DNA from: Pleionea mediterranea
GTDB taxonomy: Bacteria > Pseudomonadota > Gammaproteobacteria > Enterobacterales > Kangiellaceae
Assembly (NCBI RefSeq): GCF_003148745.1
Contig: NZ_QGGU01000010.1
Span: 35,289-99,288 of the forward strand
Reading direction: 5' to 3'
DNA: 64,000 nt
The translations under genes and the position numbers were made by a program. The notes beneath the pieces are model-generated. The model worked only from the letters and a program-made list of their open reading frames with translations. It was not told the DNA's origin and did not search any database. Shown here piece after piece: positions 57,320-64,000 of the stretch; position 1 is the first letter of the stretch, and each line of letters opens with the position of its first letter.

Positions 57320-58162
57320 ATGAGCTTTACGGGAACAAAAAATTACATCGCAACCGAAGAGTTACAAATGGCGGTTAACGCCGCAAAAACCCTGGAGCGC
57401 CCGTTACTGATCAAAGGTGAGCCAGGCACGGGCAAAACGATGTTAGCGGAAGAAGTGGCCGATGCACTGGACATGCCATTGATCCAATGGCATATAAAAT
57501 CCACCACTAAAGCCCATCAGGGTTTATACGAATACGATGCGGTATCGCGCCTGCGCGATTCTCAACTGGGTGATGACAAAGTCCATGACATTAAAAACTA
57601 CATTAACAAGGGTAAACTGTGGGAAGCCTTTGAATCAGAACAACAGGCGGTTTTGCTCATTGATGAAATAGATAAGGCCGATATCGAATTCCCCAATGAC
57701 TTGCTGCAAGAACTCGATAAAATGGAGTTCTTTGTCTATGAAACCGGCGAAACCATTAAAGCCATTCACCGCCCCATTATCATCATCACCAGTAACAACG
57801 AAAAAGAACTGCCCGATGCATTTTTAAGACGCTGCTTTTTTCACTACATTCAGTTCCCCGATAAAGCCACCATGCAAAAAATCATAAACGTGCATTTTCC
57901 TGATTTAAAAGCCTCGCTGGTGAAAGAAGCCATGGATATCTTTTTTCAGGTCAGAGAAACGCGCGGACTGAAGAAAAAGCCCTCCACGTCTGAACTAATA
58001 GACTGGTTAAAACTTCTGGTGGCCGATGACATCAGCGAAACAGCACTAAAAGAACGCGATCCCAGTAAAGCGATACCGCCGCTTTATGGCGCACTGCTTA
58101 AAAACGAACAGGACGTTCATTTACTACAAAAACTGATGTTTATGTTAAAGCGAGAGTCTTAA
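57320..58162 (+). CDS. MoxR-family AAA+ ATPase
   Basis: 280 residues. Walker A GEPGTGKT (33-40), Walker B VLLIDEID (111-118), then sensor 1 IIITSNNEKELPDAFLRRCF. MoxR ATPases act with VWA proteins as chaperones that assemble or metallate partner enzymes. The VWA gene follows by 6 bp. The start has GGGGAA 8 bases upstream. Confidence 0.93.
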   Translation: MSFTGTKNYIATEELQMAVNAAKTLERPLLIKGEPGTGKTMLAEEVADALDMPLIQWHIKSTTKAHQGLYEYDAVSRLRDSQLGDDKVHDIKNYINKGKLWEAFESEQQAVLLIDEIDKADIEFPNDLLQELDKMEFFVYETGETIKAIHRPIIIITSNNEKELPDAFLRRCFFHYIQFPDKATMQKIINVHFPDLKASLVKEAMDIFFQVRETRGLKKKPSTSELIDWLKLLVADDISETALKERDPSKAIPPLYGALLKNEQDVHLLQKLMFMLKRES

Positions 58163-58168
58163 ACATTT

Positions 58169-59344
58169 ATGCTGATTGACTTTTTCTACACATTACGAAA
58201 ACTCGAGCTGCCAGTAACAATCAAGGAATTGTTACACCTGCTCGAAGCACTGGAGAAAAATCTGGTATTTTGCAGTCTCGATGAGTTTTACCAGTTATCA
58301 CGCCTCTGTTTAATCAAAGATGAAAAGTATTTTGATCGTTTTGACAAAGCGTTTGGCGCTTACTTTAATCAACTGGAAAGCATTGACGATATATTAGAAG
58401 CCTTAATCCCGGAAGATTGGTTGCGGGCCGAGTTTATGAAGCAGCTGTCCGACGAAGATAAAGCCGAGATTAAATCCCTCGGTGGTCTGGATAAGTTACT
58501 TGAAACTTTTAAGCAGCGATTAAAAGAACAGCAAAAGCGACATGCCGGAGGCAATAAATGGATTGGCACGGGCGGCACCTCCCCGTTTGGTCACAGTGGT
58601 TATCATCCGGAAGGTATTCGCGTTGGCGGAGAAAGTCGTAATAAAAGCGCCGCCAAAGTCTGGGAGAAGCGCGAGTTTAAAGATCTCGACGACAGTGTAG
58701 AACTTGGCACCCGTAATTTAAAAGTCGCACTAAGAAAGCTGCGCAAATTTGCTCGAAGTGGGGCTCACGATGAGTTAGATCTTGAACACACCATTCGCGC
58801 CACTGCAAAAAATGGCGGTATGCTCGATTTAAAAATGGTACCGGAACGCCACAATGCAGTAAAAGTACTATTGTTTCTCGATGTTGGCGGTTCGATGGAT
58901 CCTTACATCCAGATTTGTGAAGAACTCTTCTCCGCCTGTAAAACAGAATTTAAACATCTGGAACATTATTATTTTCATAATTTTATTTATGAGAATGTCT
59001 GGAAAGATAACACCAGGCGACACAGTGAAAACATACCTTTAGAAGACGTACTGCACACCTACGGCAGCGATTATAAAGTGATTTTTATTGGTGACGCCTC
59101 TATGTCGCCTTACGAAATATCCCACCCCTATGGGAGTGTCGAGCATATGAACGAAGAGCCGGGTTATGTTTGGATGCAACGGCTGAAAGCTCAGTTTGAT
59201 CATGTGGTATGGCTTAATCCGGTTGAGCAACAATACTGGAATTATACCCACAGCATAGGCATGACCCATCAACTGCTCGATGGCGAAATGTACCCGTTAA
59301 CCCTGGCCGGTATGGAGCAAGCGATTAAATCCTTAAGTGATTAA
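58169..59344 (+). CDS. CoxE-like von Willebrand factor A protein
   Basis: 391 residues. VWA domain from about residue 230 with the MIDAS D-x-G-x-S in LFLDVGGSM (238-243). The conserved positions IFIGDASMSPYEI and VVWLNPVEQQYW follow, the CoxE/YehP type. It pairs with the MoxR ATPase and probably presents or matures a metalloenzyme; the partner is not obvious in the neighbourhood. The last 408 bp of the gene are duplicated at the right edge of the window. Confidence 0.9.
   Translation: MLIDFFYTLRKLELPVTIKELLHLLEALEKNLVFCSLDEFYQLSRLCLIKDEKYFDRFDKAFGAYFNQLESIDDILEALIPEDWLRAEFMKQLSDEDKAEIKSLGGLDKLLETFKQRLKEQQKRHAGGNKWIGTGGTSPFGHSGYHPEGIRVGGESRNKSAAKVWEKREFKDLDDSVELGTRNLKVALRKLRKFARSGAHDELDLEHTIRATAKNGGMLDLKMVPERHNAVKVLLFLDVGGSMDPYIQICEELFSACKTEFKHLEHYYFHNFIYENVWKDNTRRHSENIPLEDVLHTYGSDYKVIFIGDASMSPYEISHPYGSVEHMNEEPGYVWMQRLKAQFDHVVWLNPVEQQYWNYTHSIGMTHQLLDGEMYPLTLAGMEQAIKSLSD
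58931..59338 (+). repeat. Direct repeat, copy 1 (3' part of the VWA gene)
   Basis: Identical in layout to 63593-64000, offset 4662 bp, with about eight mismatches (near 98% identity). Copy 1 is the end of an intact gene. Copy 2 lacks the rest of the gene. Confidence 0.95.
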
Positions 59345-59409
59345 CTTACCGTTTTGATGTATCTTTCTCATCAACTAAAAAATTCTTTGTAACAGCGGAT
59401 ATAGAAGCT

Positions 59410-60117
59410 CTACTTCAATCGATTGATTTGATTTTTAACTTCGCGTTTTTTACCCAATAAACTTTTGACTTGCTCAGTATATCTTAAAGCACATTTTTCA
59501 TAACGCTCATATATTTCTCTGTAACTAAGAGCATCCGAGCCACTAATATACTTTGGTCGCTTTCCACAAATAAGCTCTCTCTTAGTGCGAACTGAAGCAA
59601 TCTGGACTTCGAGTTGATTTCTCTCTACTGTTAAGTCAGCCTTAAGATTTTTATTTACTTCCCGTGTTTTAATTGCCCAGTTTATAGCGCATTGATACTT
59701 TGCTATTGACTGCTTAATATCATTAGTACGCTTGATAACTCTAGAGCGGTATTCTCCGGAATACTTACCTACTTTCCTATTCTGGGTCCTTAACTCTTCT
59801 TTAAATTGATCAACTTTCTTTTTCCACCGCAACATATTTTTGCTAATGCCTCTCAATTGCTCAATAGGTCGCCCGGTTCTTCCTGGCAATCTAATATTAT
59901 CGCAATATTGGTAGTAGCTTGTTTTTCGAATAGAAACACCTGACGGTATATCGTTGTTTACATGAACTTCTTTGTGATCAACTTGTTCAGTTGGCGGAGA
60001 GCTTGAAAAATGGAGTTTCCCATTTTCATCACGCCATTTATATATTTTAGACTGAGAGTGTAAGCTAGATGATAGAAAGGCTATAAACAATAGAGTTACA
60101 ATGCATTTAGAAGTCAT
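59410..60117 (-). CDS. Secreted DUF4124 protein with helical C-terminus
   Basis: 235 residues. Signal peptide MTSKCIVTLLFIAFLSSSLH, DUF4124 domain (KIYKWRDENGKLHFSSSPP) at about 25-60, then a long helical region with conserved Cys at CDNI, CAINW, LICGKRP and YEKC. It is a paralogue of the upstream gene with matching Cys positions, suggesting disulfides in the periplasm. Its ATG overlaps the neighbour's stop by 11 bases. DUF4124 function is not known. Confidence 0.8.
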   Translation of the reverse strand: MTSKCIVTLLFIAFLSSSLHSQSKIYKWRDENGKLHFSSSPPTEQVDHKEVHVNNDIPSGVSIRKTSYYQYCDNIRLPGRTGRPIEQLRGISKNMLRWKKKVDQFKEELRTQNRKVGKYSGEYRSRVIKRTNDIKQSIAKYQCAINWAIKTREVNKNLKADLTVERNQLEVQIASVRTKRELICGKRPKYISGSDALSYREIYERYEKCALRYTEQVKSLLGKKREVKNQINRLK

Positions 60118-60787
60118 TCTTTATCTTCTTTTTTAAATGTTTTCGTAGGTTTTCAAGTCGAAATTTCTTACTTTTAAACTCTTTCTGGCACCGCTCCCAA
60201 TTTCTTAGTATTTTGTATTCATCACCATTTATAACAGACTTACTCTTAAATGGACGATTACCACACAGAGCAAACTCTTTAACGTTAATTTCAATCAATT
60301 TTTGGTTAATTTCATTAACTTTATGATTAACTTTTTTTAAGTCGACATCACGATGGCTCATTATTTTCTGATACCAATTTATGGCACAGCGGTGATCAGC
60401 TAGTATAGCTTTTCTATTGTTAATGCGCTTGATTTTTTCATCAACATTATTACCATAGACATTTTTGGAGCTTTCCCGTTTAACTTCTTCTTGAAGTCGA
60501 CTTATCCTCCTCCGAACTTCTCGGTAGCTTGTTTGGCCGTTGTACTCATATTTACGAAGCTTAATAGTTCCACACTTGCTGACTCCATTACTAACTGTTG
60601 CACTTGTTCGAAAAGAACGGCTGTTTACCTTAACTTTCTTTTCAACTGCCCCTTTATGGGGTTTATCGCTATAATGAACTTTTCCAGACTCATCTACCCA
60701 GCGATAGATTTTTCCGGAAAATGATGATGTCGATACATTTATTAAAATAAATATCAATGCTAAGTATTTTATAAACTTTGTTTTCAT
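60107..60787 (-). CDS. Secreted DUF4124 protein, paralogue of the next gene
   Basis: 226 residues from MKTKFIKYLALIFILINVST (signal peptide). DUF4124 (KIYRWVDESGKVHYSDKPH), then CGTIKLRKYEY, CAINWYQKI, FALCGNRPF and NWERCQKEF at the same places as in the 59410 protein. The start at 60787 begins the signal peptide; 60811 adds eight residues. Confidence 0.8.
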   Translation of the reverse strand: MKTKFIKYLALIFILINVSTSSFSGKIYRWVDESGKVHYSDKPHKGAVEKKVKVNSRSFRTSATVSNGVSKCGTIKLRKYEYNGQTSYREVRRRISRLQEEVKRESSKNVYGNNVDEKIKRINNRKAILADHRCAINWYQKIMSHRDVDLKKVNHKVNEINQKLIEINVKEFALCGNRPFKSKSVINGDEYKILRNWERCQKEFKSKKFRLENLRKHLKKKIKNDF

Positions 60788-60837
60788 GGCATTATCGAGC
60801 CTAACTCTCACTATACGTCTTTAAAAACTTATTATAA

Positions 60838-61629
60838 ATGAACTCTCAATTTCTTAAGCACTTGACCTTACTGGCCACTTTAGTATTTAACCAACTCGTT
60901 TATTGTAAAATATACAAATACGTTGATAAGAATGGCAAAGTCCATTATAGCGACAAACCTTTTAAGGGAAAAGAAGCAAAAGAGGTGACAATTAAAGAGC
61001 ATAAGGTAACGTCAAACAACACTAAAAAGTTATCGCGCCCTAATATTCAGCAAGCTGAGTACCTGTCGATCCATAAAGCAATCTACCGCTATAAACTCGA
61101 TAAATTTGCTACTTGGTACGAAACAGATTTTGATAAACTAAAGGAAGAAGAGCCATTTCAACTTCCAACTATTACAGCTGCTAAAGCAGGAAAACTTGAT
61201 ATTATTCAATACCTTGAGAAAAAAGGTTATTCACTGACAGAAGCTGGGCTTCAAGGACTAACTCCATTTTTAGTTAGTCTTTCTTACGAACGCGGTGATG
61301 TAGCGCAATATTTACTTTCACAGTCTCCAAATATTCATGCTCGTGATGGAGCAGGACAAACAACATTGATGCTCGCAATTCAAAATAAATTACCTGAAAT
61401 AGCTTTGCATTTAATAGATTTAGGGGTTGATATTAAACAACGAAACAACTCAGGACAAACCGCACTCCATATTGCGGTAAGTAAAAGCGACATTGCCAGC
61501 GTGAATCGACTATTGAAAAGGAAAGCAATGATAAATGTCTTTGATAACAAAAAGAGAACACCACTTATGATAGCGGAAAAAAGAGGTGATATAGAAATAT
61601 TGGGAGCAATAGAAAATGCTATTAAATAA
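60838..61629 (+). CDS. Secreted DUF4124 + ankyrin-repeat protein
   Basis: 263 residues. Signal peptide, DUF4124 (KIYKYVDKNGKVHYSDKPF, 25-50), then about five ankyrin-like repeats: TAAKAGKLDIIQYLEKKGYS, TPFLVSLSYERGDVAQYLLS, TLMLAIQNKLPEIALHLIDL, TALHIAVSKSDIASVNRLLK and TPLMIAEKRGDIEILGAIE. Divergent from the paired DUF4124 genes, 50 bp away. The next gene overlaps it by 14 bases. Confidence 0.82.
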   Translation: MNSQFLKHLTLLATLVFNQLVYCKIYKYVDKNGKVHYSDKPFKGKEAKEVTIKEHKVTSNNTKKLSRPNIQQAEYLSIHKAIYRYKLDKFATWYETDFDKLKEEEPFQLPTITAAKAGKLDIIQYLEKKGYSLTEAGLQGLTPFLVSLSYERGDVAQYLLSQSPNIHARDGAGQTTLMLAIQNKLPEIALHLIDLGVDIKQRNNSGQTALHIAVSKSDIASVNRLLKRKAMINVFDNKKRTPLMIAEKRGDIEILGAIENAIK

Positions 61630-62437
61630 ACTTAATCTCGCACCCCTTACGTTCATGATGTTTTCAATGATACCTCTGAATGGAGGTGAACTTGACACTG
61701 CTCTAAATTCTTGTCATTTCATAAAAGTAAAGAACGCAATAGAAAAAGAATATATCGACTTTCAAACTACTAGTAAAGATGCAATTTTAAAATGCCAAAG
61801 AAATAGTGATATTCAACGACTCCTATTAAACTCTGGCGCTTCACTACGAAAAAAACATTCCTTTGAGTTATTATCTAATAGCTTTTACTTACCATATTCT
61901 GACCGGGTTCCATTGCTCCATACATACTTAGAATTTGGCGCTGATATTAATGCTGTTGGCCGTAATGATAATACAATTGTTTTGGTGGCCGCATCAAGAA
62001 GCTATTTAATGTTAGAAGCTGTATTGCAGGCTGGAGCTGATCCGAATTATTACACCAAATACAACCAAGGTGCGATTTTACGTGCTGCACTAAGTGGAAA
62101 GCCTGCTAATATTGAGTTGTTGCATAAATATGGAGCCAAATTTGGAGAACATAATATAGATGTTTACCATAACGTACTCATTCAAACTCAATATATATCT
62201 GTTATACAAACCCTACTAAGACTTTATCCTCCAAAAACGGTTGCTGAAAAGCAAGTAATAAACCGTACTTTAGTAAGTGCGATTTCGAGACAAAAATATG
62301 ATTTAGTAAGGGCGATATTGTTTTATCATCAGGATATTGATGTAGTGGAACCAAATAAACTTACTCCAAAAGCTATTCTGGCGAGTAAAAACGATAGAAA
62401 AATGTCAAACATCTTTTTTGAGGCAGGTATTTATTGA
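61616..62437 (+). CDS. Secreted ankyrin-like protein
   Basis: 273 residues with a hydrophobic N-terminus (NLAPLTFMMFSMIPLNGGEL) that may be a signal peptide. Degenerate ankyrin repeats follow (LHTYLEFGADINAVGRNDNT, VLVAASRSYLMLEAVLQAGA, ILRAALSGKPANIELLHKYG), and the first conserved part resembles the DUF4124-ankyrin neighbours without the DUF4124 domain. It overlaps the upstream gene by 14 bases, so it is cotranscribed. Confidence 0.72.
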   Translation: MLLNKLNLAPLTFMMFSMIPLNGGELDTALNSCHFIKVKNAIEKEYIDFQTTSKDAILKCQRNSDIQRLLLNSGASLRKKHSFELLSNSFYLPYSDRVPLLHTYLEFGADINAVGRNDNTIVLVAASRSYLMLEAVLQAGADPNYYTKYNQGAILRAALSGKPANIELLHKYGAKFGEHNIDVYHNVLIQTQYISVIQTLLRLYPPKTVAEKQVINRTLVSAISRQKYDLVRAILFYHQDIDVVEPNKLTPKAILASKNDRKMSNIFFEAGIY

Positions 62438-62577
62438 GTGAAATAATGTAAAAGCCTGCATTTGCCCTTACAAACTATATATAGGGTCGAAATTTTTAAA
62501 AACTCTAGCAGAACCAATGAGAAGGGTTCTTTATAGTAAATATGTTTTGTATTGTAAAAGTGACTCAAGCAAATCGG

Positions 62578-63465
62578 CTACCGGCACTCTCTCACTCGAA
62601 CACCCGACGCTCTTAAAAAGTCAGCGATTTCCTCTTCACCCAGTTTATTGGCATAACACAGCGAATTACCCGCCCCTCCAATATATTTTTCCAAGTCAAC
62701 ACCACGGTCAACTAACATTTTCACCGTTGGTAAATGACTTCCTTTAATTGCATATTTTAATGCCGACCCACCTTTAAAACCTTTTGAATTTACGTTTGCA
62801 TTATGCGCAATCAGAAGTCTTGCCAATTCAAAGTTACCACTGTATAACGCTTTACGAAGTGGGTTTGAATTATTAGCACTGACATCCATGCCCATATCAA
62901 TAAGCATCTGAGCAATATCAACTCTATTATTTTCCGCTGCAAGTTCGAGTGGATGATGATTCCGATAAGTTCGACGCTCTTCAAAAAAACGAATATCTTT
63001 TTCAATCAGTAAAGTTATTGCTTTTTGATTATCGTAACGCACAGCAGCTTGTAATAAATTCAAACGTTCAGTTACAGAGTGTCGCTCTAAATACTCGGGA
63101 AACTCACGACTTTCACTACGTTTCAACATCTCTTCAAGAGCATTATTAAAACCATGTTTAGTAGCGAAAGCCATTTCTTTAATATTAAATTCTTCTTCAT
63201 TCCGAATTAAGCTAATAGCCGCGGCTTCATTATTGTTCTCCATCTCTTTAAAAATAGTAGGCCTATTTCGCCACGAGCGCTGTTGAATAGGCTTAACAGT
63301 CTTTATAGGCTCATTAACTTTTAGATTCAGCTGCTCTACTTTTTTAGACGGAGGGGGTTTATCACTATAATGGACTTTGCCATTTTCATCGGTCCACTTA
63401 TAGATCTTTGAATATAAGTCAGTCTGTAAAAATAACAAAGATACAATAGTAAAAAAGCGAAGCAT
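62578..63465 (-). CDS. Secreted DUF4124 + ankyrin-repeat protein
   Basis: 295 residues. Signal peptide MLRFFTIVSLLFLQTDLYSK, DUF4124 (KIYKWTDENGKVHYSDKPP), then ankyrin repeats (LLQAAVRYDNQKAITLLIEK, HPLELAAENNRVDIAQMLID, NPLRKALYSGNFELARLLIA, SALKYAIKGSHLPTVKMLVD, NSLCYANKLGEEEIADFLRA). It shares architecture with the 60838 gene but lies on the opposite strand; the two are convergent. Confidence 0.82.
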   Translation of the reverse strand: MLRFFTIVSLLFLQTDLYSKIYKWTDENGKVHYSDKPPPSKKVEQLNLKVNEPIKTVKPIQQRSWRNRPTIFKEMENNNEAAAISLIRNEEEFNIKEMAFATKHGFNNALEEMLKRSESREFPEYLERHSVTERLNLLQAAVRYDNQKAITLLIEKDIRFFEERRTYRNHHPLELAAENNRVDIAQMLIDMGMDVSANNSNPLRKALYSGNFELARLLIAHNANVNSKGFKGGSALKYAIKGSHLPTVKMLVDRGVDLEKYIGGAGNSLCYANKLGEEEIADFLRASGVRVRECR

Positions 63466-63592
63466 AAATATACTTTTAAGTAAGGTCTACTTTACAAAAT
63501 AATAGAGACGACCAGTTAATTTAAGTGAATCATCCCAGAAGTTTACCTATCGAGCAAGTTTTTAGCGTTATTAAATTTCTGAAGTGCTGTCC

Positions 63593-64000
63593 TCCGCCTG
63601 TAAAACAGAATTTAAACATCTGGAGCATTATTATTTTCATAATTTTATTTATGAGAATGTCTGGAAAGACAACGCCAGGCGACACAGTGAAAACATACCT
63701 TTAGAAGACGTACTGCACACCTACGGCAGCGATTATAAAGTAATTTTTATTGGTGACGCCTCCATGTCGCCTTACGAAATACCCCACCCCTATGGTAGTG
63801 TCGAGCATATGAACGAAGAGCCGGGTTATGTTTGGATGCAACGGCTGAAAGCTCAGTTTGATCATGTGGTATGGCTTAATCCGGTTGAGCAACAATACTG
63901 GAATTATACCCACAGCATAGGCATGACCCATCAACTGCTCGATGGCGAAATGTACCCGTTAACCCTGGCCGGTATGGAGCAAGCGATTAAATCCTTAAGC
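63593..64000 (+). pseudogene. 3' fragment of a CoxE-like VWA gene (copy 2)
   Basis: Same frame and protein as residues ~255-390 of the VWA protein, without the MIDAS part and without a start. Differences from copy 1 include GAA/GAG, GAT/GAC, GTG/GTA, TCT/TCC, ACC/GCC and TCC/CCC. Most are synonymous. It runs into the window edge, so its far end is unknown. Confidence 0.92.

Noticed and set aside
57320..59344. MoxR-VWA pair as a defence system
   Set aside because: The motifs are of the CoxE maturation type with no effector domain nearby.
63701..63934. Reverse-strand frame at the right edge and its twin at 59039-59272
   Set aside because: Both are antisense shadows of the duplicated VWA gene end.

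Overview
This is a chromosome segment from a Gram-negative bacterium, most likely a moderately AT-rich, marine-type gammaproteobacterium. The evidence is gene order: hemA-prfA-prmC runs divergently from lolB-ispE-tRNA(Gln)-prs-rplY-pth-ychF, as in many Gammaproteobacteria. MreB, GltBD, LolB and several lipobox lipoproteins fit a diderm cell envelope. Species cannot be assigned from the sequence alone.

Layout. 1-7.2 kb: 5' end of mreB, a DUF1631-like protein, fabI, a helix-turn-helix protein and a secreted subtilisin with two PPC-type domains. 7.3-13.4 kb: gltD and gltB. 14-17.7 kb: a secreted protein with a possible FlgT-like end, a membrane diguanylate cyclase, a small methyltransferase and a Fur-box-associated TPR protein. 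17.9-30.5 kb: the housekeeping block named above. 30.5-32.2 kb: copy A of a dispersed inverted-repeat element, a peroxiredoxin-like protein and tRNA(Met). 32.2-36.1 kb: an integron-type cassette array without an integrase in view, with vapBC, small secreted or unknown proteins and four to five attC-like sites. 36.1-48 kb: mixed single genes (PadR/HAAS/phosphoesterase, MOSC, DUF885, YghU, CoA-binding protein, cold-shock protein, repeat copy B, YjdM, M28 peptidase). 48-52.5 kb: a Tle1-type phospholipase effector followed by four tandem paralogous lipoproteins, a probable toxin/immunity locus. 52.7-54.7 kb: a two-component solute:sodium symporter. 56.2-59.3 kb: a MoxR ATPase/CoxE-type VWA pair with a divergent unknown gene. 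59.4-63.5 kb: an island of DUF4124 and ankyrin-like secreted proteins, flanked by a direct duplication of the last ~408 bp of the VWA gene.

Three signals are not explained by ordinary genes. First, intergenic heptamer tandem repeats recur at many places as variants of CTCGNNA. Second, a ~440-520 bp dispersed element has terminal inverted repeats and hairpins with compensatory stem changes. Third, the flanking duplication at the right edge suggests that the DUF4124/ankyrin block arrived by recombination next to, or through, the VWA gene.
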